Assembly: GCF_038502225.1 (NCBI RefSeq)
Contig: NC_091300.1
Span: 42,535,532-42,599,531 of the forward strand
Source: Cherax quadricarinatus
Lineage: Eukaryota > Arthropoda > Malacostraca > Decapoda > Parastacidae
Reading direction: 5' to 3'
DNA length: 64,000 nt
In this document: one piece after another, positions 44,600-55,740 of the stretch
Position numbering within the stretch: position 1 is the first letter of the stretch
Layout: every line of letters starts with the position of its first letter
Made by a program: the position numbers and the translations under genes
The notes under the pieces: model-generated
What the model was told of the DNA's origin: nothing
Seen by the model: only the letters and a program-made list of their open reading frames with translations
Databases searched by the model: none

Positions 44600-45490
44600 G
44601 CTTGAATAGAGCAAGTGTTTACAGTGAAATATATAAGTAAACAGTATTTAGATATGGGGAAAGAGGTTTCTGTGGTATTTATGAATTTGGAAAAGGCATA
44701 TGACAGGGTGGATAGAGGGGCAATGTGGCAGATGTTGCAAATGTTTGGAAAGCAGTGAAAAGTTTTTACGAGGATAATGAGGCTCAGTTTAGAGTATGTA
44801 GGCGAGAGGGATGTGTGATGTCATCGTGGTTGTTCAGTATATTTATAGATGGAGTTGTAAGAAGTGAATACTCTGGTGTTGGCAAGAGGTGTGGGGTTAA
44901 AAGATAAAGAATCTAACACAGAATGTCATTGCTGATGACACTGCTTTTTGGAGATGCTGAAGAGAAGCTGCAGAGGTTGGTGGGTGAGTTTGATAGGGTA
45001 TGTAAAAGAAGGAAATTAAAAGTGAATATAGGAAAGAGTAAGGGGATAAGGATTACAAAAAAATAGGAAACGAAAGACTGGATATCAGATTGGAGAGAGA
45101 GAGTATGGAGGAGGTGAATGTATTCAGATGAGTTTATGAATGATGAGGTGTATCATAGAACTGACGAGGGGTAAACGGTGAGTGATGTACAGAGGAGTCT
45201 GTAGAGACAAAGAACATTATTCTTGGAAGCAAAGAGGGAAAATTAGAGTATAGTTATACCAACATTCTTATATGGTTGTGAAGCATGGGCGGTGAATGTT
45301 GCAACAAGGAGAAGGCTGGAGGCAGTGGAAATATCATGTTTGAGAGCAATGTGTGATGTGAATGTAATGCAGAAAATCCGTAGTTTGGAATTTAGGAGGA
45401 GGTTCGGGATTACCAAAACTATTATCCAGAGGGCTAAGGAAGGGTTGTTGAGGTGGCTCAGACATGTAGAGAGGGTGGAACGAAATAGAA
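44600..45490 (+). mobile_element. LINE fragment, fourth family, plus-strand copy
   Basis: Reads FMNLEKAYDRVDRGAMW, AVKSFYEDNEAQFRVCRREG, SSWLFSIFIDGVV, ADDTAFWRC-like, EFDRVCKRRKLKVNIGKSK and, near the end, VNVATRRRLEAVEISCLRAM and HVERVERNRMSGD. Several stops and frameshifts, with a deletion around QGCV. It ends where the 35-bp array starts, so the array may have grown at the LINE's broken edge. Confidence 0.8.
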
Positions 45491-47880
45491 TGTCCGGGGA
45501 CGTACTGGCCAGGTTGCAGCAGCCACCACAAGAGTCGTACTGGCCAGGTTTCAGCAGTGACAAGAGACGTACCAGCCAGGTTGCAGCAGCCACCACAAGA
45601 GTCGTACTGGCCAGGCTGCAGCAGTGACAAGAGACGTACCAGCCAGGTTGCAGCAGCCACCACAAGAGTCGTACTGGCCAGGTTGCAGCAGTGATAAGAG
45701 ACATACTGGCCAAGTTGCAGCAGCCACCACAAGAGTCGTACTGGCCAGGTTGCAGCAGTGACAAGAGACGTACTGGCCAGGTTGCAGCAGCCAGCACAAG
45801 AGTCGTACTGGCCAGATTGCAGCAGCCACCACAAGAGTCGTACTGGCCAGGCTGCAGCAGTGACAAGAGTCGTACTGGCCAAGTTGCAGCAGCCACCACA
45901 AGTGTCGTACTGGCCAGGTTGCAACAGCCACCACAAGAGTCGTACTGGCCAGGTTGCAGCAGCAGTGACAAGAGTCGTATTGGCCAGGTTACAGCAGCCA
46001 CCACAAGAGTCGTACTGGCCAGGTTGCAGCAGCCACCACAAGAGTCGTACTGACCAGGTTTCAGCAGTGACAAGAGACGTACCAGCCAGGTTGCAGCAGC
46101 CACCACAAGAGTCGTACTGGCCAGGTTGCAGCAGTGATAAGAGACATACTGGCTAGGTTGCAGCAGCCACCACAAGAATCGTACTGGCCAGGTTGCAGCA
46201 GCCACCACAAGAGTCGTACTGGCCAGGTTGCAACAGCCACAAGAGTCGTACTGGCCAGGTTGCAGCAGCCACCACAAGAGTCGTACTGGTCAGGTTGCAA
46301 CAGCCACCACAAGAGTCGTACTGGCCAGGTTGCAGCAGCCACCACAAGAGTCGTACTGGCCAGGTTACAACAGCCACCACAAGAGTCGTACTGGCCAAGT
46401 TGCAGCAGCCACCACAAGAGTCGTACTGGCCAGGTTGCAGCAGCCACCATAAGAGTCGTACTGGCCAGGTTGCAGCATCCACCACAAGAGTCGTACTGGC
46501 TAGGTTGCAGCAGCGACTACAAGAGTCGTACTGGCCAGGTTGCAGCAGTGATAAGAGACATACTGGCTAGGTTGCAGCAGCCACCACAAGAGTCGTACTG
46601 GCCAGGTTTCAGCAGCCACCACAAGAGTCGTACTGGCCAGGTTGCAACAGCCACCACAAGAGTCGTACTGGCCAGGTTGCAGCAGCCACCATAAGAGTCG
46701 TACTGGCCAGGTTGCAACAGCCACCACAAGAGTCGTACCGGCCAGGTTGCAGCAGTGATAAGAGACATACTAGCTAGGTTGCAGCAGCCACCACAAGAGT
46801 CGTACTGGCCAGGTTTCAGCAGCCACCACAAGAGTCGTACTGGCCAGGTTGCAACAGCCACCACAAGAGTCGCACTGGCCAGGTTGCAGCAGCCACCATA
46901 AGAGTCGTACTGGCCAGGTTGCAACAGCCACCACAAGAGTCGTACTGGCCAGGTTGCAGCAGCCACCATAAGAGTCGTACTGGCCAGGTTGCAGCATCCA
47001 CCACAAGAGTCGTACTGGCTAGGTTGCAGCAGCGACCACAAGAGTCGTACTGGAAAGGTTGCAGCAGTGATAAGAGACATACTGGCTATGTTGCAGCAGC
47101 CACCACAAGAGTCGTACTGGTCAGGTTGCAGCAGCCACCACAAGAGTCGTACTGGCTAGGTTGCAACAGCCACCACAAGAGTCGTACTGGCCAGGTTGCA
47201 GCAGCCACCATAAGAGTCGTACTGGCCAGGTTGCCACAGCCACCACAAGAGTCGTACTGGCCAGGTTGCAGCAGCCACCATAAGAGTCGTACTGGCCAGG
47301 TTGCAGCATCCACCACAAGAGTCGTACTGGCCAGGTTGCAGCAGCCGCAAGAGTCGTACTGGCCAGGTTGCAGCAGCCACCACAAGAGTCGTACTGGCCA
47401 GGTTGCAGCAGCCACCACAAGAGTCGTACTGGTCAGGTTGCAGCAGCCACCACAAGAGTCGTACTGGCTAGGTTGCAACAGCCACCACAAGAGTCGTACT
47501 GGCCAGGTTGCAGCAGCCACCATAAGAGTCGTACTGGCCAGGTTGCCACAACCACCACAAGAGTCGTACTGGCCAGGTTGCAGCAGCCACCACAAGAGTC
47601 GTACTGGCCAGGTTGCAGCAGCCACAAGAGTCGTACTGGCCAGGTTGCAGCAGCCACAAGAGTCGTACTGGCCAGGTTGCAGCAGCCACCACAAGAGTCG
47701 TACTGGCCAGGTTGCAGCAGCCACCACAAGAGTCGTACTGGCCAGGTTGCAGCATCCACCACAAGAGTCGTACTGGCTAGGTTGCAGCAGCGACCACAAG
47801 AGTCGTTCTGGCAGGTTGTAGCAACCACCACAAGAGTCGTACTGGCCAGGTTGCAACAGCCACAAGAGTCGTACTGACCA
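45491..47880. repeat. 35-bp satellite array, mixed left section
   Basis: Units of GTACTGGCCAGGTTGCAGCA and GCCACCACAAGAGTC alternate with a variant ending GCAGTGACAAGAGAC or GCAGTGATAAGAGAC. Many scattered point changes occur (CAACAGCC, CATCCACC, CAGCGACC). Every long open frame on either strand here is an artefact of the unit. Confidence 0.95.
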
Positions 47881-49845
47881 GGTTGCAGCAGCCACCACAA
47901 GAGTCGTACTGGCCAGGTTGCAGCAGCCACCACAAGAGTCGTACTGGCCAGGTTGCAGCAGCCACCACAAGAGTCGTACTGGCCAGGTTGCAGCAGCCAC
48001 CACAAGAGTCGTACTGGCCAGGTTGCACTAGCCACCACAAGAGTCGTACTGGCCAGGTTGCAGTAGCCACCACAAGAGTCGTACTGGCCAAGTGGCAGCA
48101 GCCACAAGAAGAGTCGTACTGGCCAGGTTGGAGCAGCCACCACAATAGTCGTACTGGCCAGGTTGCATCATCCACCACAAAAGTCGTACTGTCCAGGTTG
48201 CAGCAGCCACCACAAGAGTCGTACTGGCCAGGTTGCAGCAGCCACCACAAGAGTCGTACTGGCCAGGTTGCAGCAGCCACCACAAGAGTCGTACTGGCCA
48301 GGTTGCAGCAGCCACCACAAGAGTCGTACTGGCCAGGTTGCAGCAGCCACCACAAGAGTCGTACTGGCCAGGTTGCAGCAGCCACCACAAGAGTCGTACT
48401 GGCCAGGTTGCAGCAGCCACCACAAGAGTCGTACTGGCCAGGTTGCAGCAGCCACCACAAGAGTCGTACTGGCCAGGTTGCAGCAGCCACCACAAGAGTC
48501 GTACTGGCCAGGTTGCAGCAGCCACCACAAGAGTCGTACTGGCCAGGTTGCAGCAGCCACCACAAGAGTCGTACTGGCCAGGTTGCAGCAGCCACCACAA
48601 GAGTCGTACTGGCCAGGTTGCAGCAGCCACCACAAGAGTCGTACTGGCCAGGTTGCAGCAGCCACCACAAGAGTCGTACTGGCCAGGTTGCAACAGCCAC
48701 CACAAGAGTCGTACTGGCCAGGTTGCAGCAGCCACCACAAGAGTCGTACTGGCCAGGTTGCAACAGCCACCACAAGAGTCGTACTGGCCAGGTTGCAGCA
48801 CCCACCACAAGAGTCGTACTGGCCAGGTTGCAGCAGCCACCACAAGAGTCGTACTGGCCAGGTTGCAACAGCCACCACAAGAGTCGTACTGGCCAGGTTG
48901 CAGCAGCCACCACAAGAGTCGTACTGGCCAGGTTGCAACAGCCACCACAAGAGTCGTACTGGCCAGGTTGCAGCAGCCACCACAAGAGTCGTACTGGCCA
49001 GGTTGCAACAGCCACCACAAGAGTCGTACTGGCCAGGTTGCAGCACCCACCACAAGAGTCGTACTGGCCAGGTTGCAGCAGCCACCACAAGAGTCGTACT
49101 GGCCAGGTTGCAGCAGCCACCACAAGAGTCGTACTGGCCAGGTTGCAACAGCCACCACAAGAGTCGTACTGGCCAGGTTGCAGCACCCACCACAAGAGTC
49201 GTACTGGCCAGGTTGCAGCACCCACCACAAGAGTCGTACTGGCCAGGTTGCAACAGCCACCACAAGAGTCGTACTGGCCAGGTTGCAGCACCCACCACAA
49301 GAGTCGTACTGGCCAGGTTGCAGCACCCACCACAAGAGTCGTACTGGCCAGGTTGCAGCACCCACCACAAGAGTCGTACTGGCCAGGTTGCAACAGCCAC
49401 CACAAGAGTCGTACTGGCCAGGTTGCAGCACCCACCACAAGAGTCGTACTGGCCAGGTTGCAGCACCCACCACAAGAGTCGTACTGGCCAGGTTGCAGCA
49501 CCCACCACAAGAGTCGTACTGGCCAGGTTGCAGCACCCACCACAAGAGTCGTACTGGCCAGGTTGCAGCACCCACCACAAGAGTCGTACTGGCCAGGTTG
49601 CAGCACCCACCACAAGAGTCGTACTGGCCAGGTTGCAACAGCCACCACAAGAGTCGTACTGGCCAGGTTGCAGCACCCACCACAAGAGTCGTACTGGCCA
49701 GGTTGCAGCACCCACCACAAGAGTCGTACTGGCCAGGTTGCAGCAGCCACCACAAGAGTCGTACTGGCCAGGTTGCAGCAGCCACCACAAGAGTCGTACT
49801 GGCCAGGTTGCAACAGCCACCACAAGAGTCGTACTGGCCAGGTTG
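47881..49845. repeat. 35-bp satellite array, homogeneous section
   Basis: About 56 almost identical 35-bp units. Variation is largely confined to three states at one position block: GCAGCAGCC, GCAACAGCC and GCAGCACCC. The last two are concentrated at 48680-49720. Confidence 0.97.
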
Positions 49846-51212
49846 CAGCAGCCACAAGAGTCGTACTGGCCAGGTTGCAGCAGCCACAAGAGTCGTACTG
49901 GCCAGGTTGCAGCAGCCACAAGAGTCGTACTGGCCAGGTTGCAGCAGCCACAAGAGTCGTACTGGCCAGGTTGCAGCAGCCACAAGAGTCGTACTGGCCA
50001 GGTTGCAGCAGCCACAAGAGTCGTACTGGCCAGGTTGCAGCAGCCACAAGAGTCGTACTGGCCAGGTTGCAGCAGCCACAAGAGTCGTACTGGCCAGGTT
50101 GCAGCAGCCACAAGAGTCGTACTGGCCAGGTTGCAGCCACCACAAGAGTCGTACTGGCCAGGTTGCAGCAGCCACAAGAGTCGTACTGGCCAGGTTGCAG
50201 CAGCCACAAGAGTCGTACTGGCCAGGTTGCAGCAGCCACAAGAGTCGTACTGGCCAGGTTGCAGCAGCCACAAGAGTCGTACTGGCCAGGTTGCAGCAGC
50301 CACAAGAGTCGTACTGGCCAGGTTGCAGCAGCCACAAGAGTCGTACTGGCCAGGTTGCAGCAGCCACAAGAGTCGTACTGGCCAGGTTGCAGCAGCCACA
50401 AGAGTCGTACTGGCCAGGTTGCAGCAGCCACAAGAGTCGTACTGGCCAGGTTGCAGCAGCCACAAGAGTCGTACTGGCCAGGTTGCAGCCACCACAAGAG
50501 TCGTACTGGCCAGGTTGCAGCAGCCACAAGAGTCGTACTGGCCAGGTTGCAGCAGCCACAAGAGTCGTACTGGCCAGGTTGCAGCAGCCACAAGAGTCGT
50601 ACTGGCCAGGTTGCAGCAGCCACAAGAGTCGTACTGGCCAGGTTGCAGCAGCAGCCACAAGAGTCGTACTGGCCAGGTTGCAGCAGCCACAAGAGTCGTA
50701 CTGGCCAGGTTGCAGCCACCACAAGAGTCGTACTGGCCAGGTTGCAGCAGCCACAAGAGTCGTACTGGCCAGGTTGCAGCAGCCACAAGAGTCGTACTGG
50801 CCAGGTTGCAGCAGCCACAAGAGTCGTACTGGCCAGGTTGCAGCAGCCACAAGAGTCGTACTGGCCAGGTTGCAGCCACCACAAGAGTCGTACTGGCCAG
50901 GTTGCAGCAGCCACAAGAGTCGTACTGGCCAGGTTGCAGCAGCCACAAGAGTCGTACTGGCCAGGTTGCAGCAGCCACAAGAGTCGTACTGGCCAGGTTG
51001 CAGCAGCCACAAGAGTCGTACTGGCCAGGTTGCAGCAGCCACAAGAGTCGTACTGGCCAGGTTGCAGCAGCCACAAGAGTCGTACTGGCCAGGTTGCAGC
51101 AGCCACAAGAGTCGTACTGGCCAGGTTGCAGCAGCCACCACAAGAGTCGTACTGGCCAGGTTGCAGCAGCCACAAGAGTCGTACTGGCCAGGTTGCAGCA
51201 GCCACCACAAGA
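49846..51212. repeat. 32-bp section of the same satellite
   Basis: About 42 units identical to the 35-mer but lacking one CCA triplet (AGCCACAAG for AGCCACCACAAG). The change from 35 to 32 bp is abrupt at 49846. A rarer unit with GTTGCAGCCACCAC recurs at 50131, 50483, 50710 and 50870. The last units return to 35 bp before the array ends at 51212. Confidence 0.97.
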
Positions 51213-51404
51213 TCAATTTTCTACAGACGATGATTTATATTTTCTTTCCAGATGGCTTTGTTATGTGTGTGGTGATGAATGTTTCTTCTGATAATATTGA
51301 GGCGAGAGAAGTCATGTTGCATGTGATGGTAGTAACAGTTATCTCTGTAAATAGTGAGAAAGTGAGACAAGTGAAGATGAGAAAAGTGAAGAGTGAGAGA
51401 TTTA
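51213..51404. other. Short unassigned stretch right of the satellite
   Basis: Unique sequence, no gene recognised. Confidence 0.5.
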
Positions 51405-51630
51405 ATGATGATGGAGGTGATAAGAATTGTTACTCACCTTTAGAGCAGCTTGATAATGATGGTAAACAGAAGTGTTACTCACCTGTAGAGCAGCTTGATA
51501 ATGATGGTAAACAGAAGTGTTACTCACCTGTTGAGCAGCGTGATAATGATGATAAATAGAAGTGCTACTCAGCTGTACAACAGCATAATAATGATGGTAA
51601 ACGGAAGAGGTGCTACCTGTAGAGCAGCAA
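51405..51630. repeat. 45-bp tandem repeat, about five units
   Basis: Unit GATAATGATGGTAAACAGAA, GTGTTACTCACCTGTAGAGC, AGCTT, with increasing divergence at both ends. A period divisible by three keeps a frame open, but there is no other sign of coding. Confidence 0.9.
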
Positions 51631-51649
51631 AAAAAAGACAACCATTGTG

Positions 51650-51790
51650 AGAATTGTATTTGCAGGCGTTGAGGCTCGGCTCTTGGCCCCGCTTCCTAGA
51701 TTACTCTGATCGGTATCACTAATTTCTGGTCTCTTGGGCTTCTGAAGTTCTATAATGAGTTTGTCTCCAACACTCTCATTAAATTATAGC
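51650..51790 (-). mobile_element. Possible LINE 3' end fragment
   Basis: TTTGCAGGCGTTGAGGCTCG followed by GCTCTTGGCCCCGCTTCCTA resembles the minus-strand 3' UTR block of the CR1-like family (TTGCAGGGGTCGAG, AGCTCCTGGCCCCGCCTCTT). The similarity is short. Confidence 0.4.
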
Positions 51791-51904
51791 AAAAATTTGC
51801 GACTACTGTCAGCCTCAGAGTTATCTCTGAGTTACTAGACCCTGCCACGCGGAGGCCAGTGGTTCGTCTTTAGGGTTCCTCTTCCATTCTCTACCATCTT
51901 GAGG

Positions 51905-52240
51905 CTTCCCTCAGGTCCGTGTATCCAGGAACCACCTGTGTTCCCTCAGGTATTTTTCCTTTCCTTCTTTTCCAATGTACGCCTCTCTTTCTATTGCCTT
52001 CTCTCTGGTTACCTTCTTTTGGATCCTGTTTCCAAGTCTCCATACGTCCCCGGATGTCATCCCTGCCACACTCTCCACTTCCAGTTTTTTTGGTACTTTC
52101 CCTAGTTCCGTGTTTACAGAAGTCCATCTGTGTCCCCTCAGATGGACTCCCTCATTTCTTATTTACTATGTTTTTGGTGCCTTCCCCAGGTCAGTGGTTT
52201 CCCACTTCCCCAACGTTAGTGTTTTCTTCCCCTTCCCAGT
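51905..52240. repeat. Diverged ~95-bp tandem repeat
   Basis: Three to four units share a GTCCGTGT, CCA..TGTGT.CCCTCAGGT and CTTTCC.TAGTTCCGTG-like core at about 51910, 52020, 52100 and 52190. A 9-bp hairpin GTCCATCTG/CAGATGGAC lies at 52122-52147. Confidence 0.55.
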
Positions 52241-52735
52241 GACCCTGCTGGACGGAAACTTGGTTTTGTCTACCTAATCTACAGTAGAGACCGTCCAGGT
52301 GGGTGGAATAACCGGAGGTGACGCACACAAAACTGCGTCCAGTAATTACACCCACCGTGGCAGCAGCGACTGTAGGCCAGGTATTCGAGACTAAGGTGCC
52401 ACCCAACTCGCCCACCGAGATGAGGTTACTTAGTGAAAATCTCAGACTTCTATTTATGTTTTATAATGGATTTGTTTAATTTTCTTTTTATTTATGTAAC
52501 TATGTAAGTATTTGGGTAAATGTTGCATTGTGTGTAGATGTGTGTCCGTGCACAAATGCATATCTTCCCACCATTACAACTCCAACAAAGAGTTACCAGT
52601 TTACTTTCTGTGTAGTTATTTGTTCTTGGTATGTACAAGGCACTCAAATGTCCACAAGTAAACACCTGTGTACACTCATTCAGGCATTTATGCACCCAAA
52701 CAAATTCACCTTACACTTAAGCCATTATTTACACA

Positions 52736-52774
<39 letters not shown>

Positions 52775-53330
52775 ACGCACTAACAACATATACAAACATG
52801 CACTCATTTTCACACACATATCTGCACTTTCTTACACAGCTGTTAAAATTATAGTTACAAGCAACAACGTGGAAATAAGGAAATTCCTAAGAATAAAATT
52901 TAAAAGAATTCTTAGTAAACGCAAAAAAAGAATGCTGACATGCAGCATTTTCATGCTGTAAATAATGAGAAAAGTGATGATGTAAATAAGTGAAAAGTGA
53001 CTTGTATTAGATGAAGCAAAATAGACACTTACAAATTATCTTACGAAAAGTAAAGAGTTGCCAGAAAAAAAAATATTAAATACGTCTCTCTCGCTTTTTT
53101 CACATCTTCATCTCTTTGACCTCTTCTATGTTATGAAAAAAAAACATTCTTAATTAAAGCAATAAAACTGCGTGAAGAAAATAAAATATTCAAACTGGGA
53201 AACTGTGGAATTTTTTTTTTTTTAATTTTTCTGAATTTAGAGGATATAAAATAAAATAAAATAATGAGCGTTTATTAAATTGTGGCGGTTGTTTGATTTT
53301 TAGATCAATTTCGAGTGACCAGTGAACCAG
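52241..53330. other. Unassigned AT-rich stretch with one (CA)n
   Basis: A (CA)n tract lies at about 52731-52775. Otherwise no gene or family recognised. A T12 run at 53209 precedes the next satellite. Confidence 0.5.
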
Positions 53331-55740
53331 TACCACAGGGAAGTGCGTAGCTGGGGAAGTACCACAGGGAAGTGCGTAGCTGGGGAAGTACCACAGGGAA
53401 GTGCATAGCTGGGGAAGTACCACAGGGAAGTGCATAGCTGGGGAAGTACCACAGGGAAGTGCGTAGCTGGGGAAGTACCACAGGGAAGTGCATAGCTGGG
53501 GAAGTACCACAGGGAAGTGCATAGCTGGGGAAGTACCACAGGGAAGTGCGTAGCTGGGGAAGTACCACAGGGAAGTGCATAGCTGGGGAAGTACCACAGG
53601 GAAGTGCATAGCTGGGGAAGTACCACAGGGAAGTGCATAGCTGGGGAAGTACCACAGGGAAGTGCATAGCTGGGGAAGTACCACAGGGAAGTGCATAGCT
53701 GGGGAAGTACCACAGGGAAGGGTGTAGCTGGGGAAGTACCACAGGGAAGTGCGTAGCTGGGGAAGTACCACAGGGAAGTGCATAGCTGGGGAAGTACCAC
53801 AGGGAAGGGTGTAACTGGGGAAGTACCACAGGGAAGTGCGTAGCTGGGGAAGTACCACAGGGAAGTGCATAGCTGGGGAAGTACCACAGGGAAGTGCATA
53901 GCTGGGGAAGTACCACAGGGAAGTGCGTAGCTGGGGAAGTACCACAGGGAAGTGCATAGCTGGGGAAGTACCACAGGGAAGTGTGTAGCTGGGGAAGTAC
54001 CACAGGGAAGTGCGTAGCTGGGGAAGTACCACAGGGAAGTGCATCGCTGGGGAAGTACCACAGGGAAGTGCATAGCTGGGGAAGTACCACAGGGAAGTGT
54101 GTAGCTGGGGAAGTACCACAGGGAAGTGCATAGCTGGGGAAGTACTGCAGGGAAGTGCGTAGCTGGGGAAGTACTGCAGGGAAGTGCATAGCTGGGGAAG
54201 TACTGCAGGGAAGTGCATAGCTGGGGAAGTACCACAGGGAAGTGCATAGCTGGGGAAGTACCACAGGGAAGTGCGTAGCTGGGGAAGTACCACAGGGAAG
54301 TGTGTAGCTGGGGAAGTACCACAGGGAAGTGCATAGCTGGGGAAGTACCACAGGGAAGTGTGTAGCTGGGGAAGTACCACAGGGAAGTGCATAGCTGGGG
54401 AAGTACTGCAGGGAAGTGCGTAGCTGGGGAAGTACTGCAGGGAAGTGCATAGCTGGGGAAGTACTGCAGGGAAGTGCATAGCTGGGGAAGTACCACAGGG
54501 AAGTGCATAGCTGGGGAAGTACCACAGGGAAGTGCGTAGCTGGGGAAGTACCACAGGGAAGTGTGTAGCTGGGGAAGTACCACAGGGAAGTGCATAGCTG
54601 GGGAAGTACTGCAGGGAAGTGCGTAGCTGGGGAAGTACTGCAGGGAAGTGCATAGCTGGGGAAGTACCACAGGGAAGTGCGTAGCTGGGGAAGTACTGCA
54701 GGGAAGTGCGTAGCTGGGGAAGTACCACAGGGAAGTGCATAGCTGGGGAAGTACCACAGGGAAGTGCATAGCTGGGGAAGTACTGCAGGGAAGTGCGTAG
54801 CTGGGGAAGTACTGCAGGGAAGTGCATAGCTGGGGAAGTACTGCAGGGAAGTGCGTAGCTGGGGAAGTACTGCAGGGAAGTGCGTAGCTGGGGAAGTACT
54901 GCAGGGAAGTGTGTAGCTGAGGAAGTACCACAGGGAAGTGCATAGCTGGGGAAGTACCACAGGGAAGTGCATAGCTGGGGAAGTACTGCAGGGAAGTGCG
55001 TAGCTGGGGAAGTACTGCAGGGAAGTGCATAGCTGGGGAAGTACTGCAGGGAAGTGCATAGCTGGGGAAGTACTGCAGGGAAGTGCGTAGCTGGGGAAGT
55101 ACCACAGGGAAGTGTGTAGCTGGGGAAGTACTGCAGGGAAGTGCATAGCTGGGGAAGTACTGCAGGGAAGTGCGTAGCTGGGGAAGTACTGCAGGGAAGT
55201 GCATAGCTGGGGAAGTACCACAGGGAAGTGCGTAGCTGGGGAAGTACTGCAGGGAAGTGCGTAGCTGGGGAAGTACCACAGGGAAATGCATAGCTGGGGA
55301 AGTACCACAGGGAAGTGCATAGCTGGGGAAGTACTGCAGGGAAGTGCGTAGCTGGGGAAGTACTGCAGGGAAGTGCATAGCTGGGGAAGTACTGCAGGGA
55401 AGTGCGTAGCTGGGGAAGTACTGCAGGGAAGTGCGTAGCTGGGGAAGTACTGCAGGGAAGTGTGTAGCTGAGGAAGTACCACAGGGAAGTGCATAGCTGG
55501 GGAAGTACCACAGGGAAGTGCATAGCTGGGGAAGTACTGCAGGAAAGTGCGTAGCTGGGGAAGTACTGCAGGGAAGTGCATAGCTGGGGAAGTACTGCAG
55601 GGAAGTGCGTAGCTGGGGAAGTACTGCAGGGAAGTGCGTAGCTGGGGAAGTACCACAGGGAAGTGCATAGCTGGGGAAGTACCACAGGGAAGTGCATAGC
55701 TGGGGAAGTACCACAGGGAAGTGCATAGCTGGGGAAGTAC
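53331..55740. repeat. 29-bp satellite array, left section (GTGCATAG type)
   Basis: Unit CTGGGGAAGTACCACAGGGA then AGTGCATAG. Two binary variant sites, CCACAGG/CTGCAGG and GTGCATAG/GTGCGTAG (also GTGTGTAG), create recurring multi-unit blocks. Three minus-strand frames stay open for about 1000 codons each because the unit lacks stops; no other coding sign exists. Confidence 0.97.

Noticed and set aside
47777..51559. Six overlapping open frames of about 1000-1140 codons on both strands
   Set aside because: They are all within the 35/32-bp satellite, whose unit has no stop in most frames. No start context, domain or non-repeat sequence supports coding.
52122..52147. 9-bp perfect hairpin as a terminator
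   Set aside because: Too short and isolated in a eukaryotic repeat; no transcript is evident.
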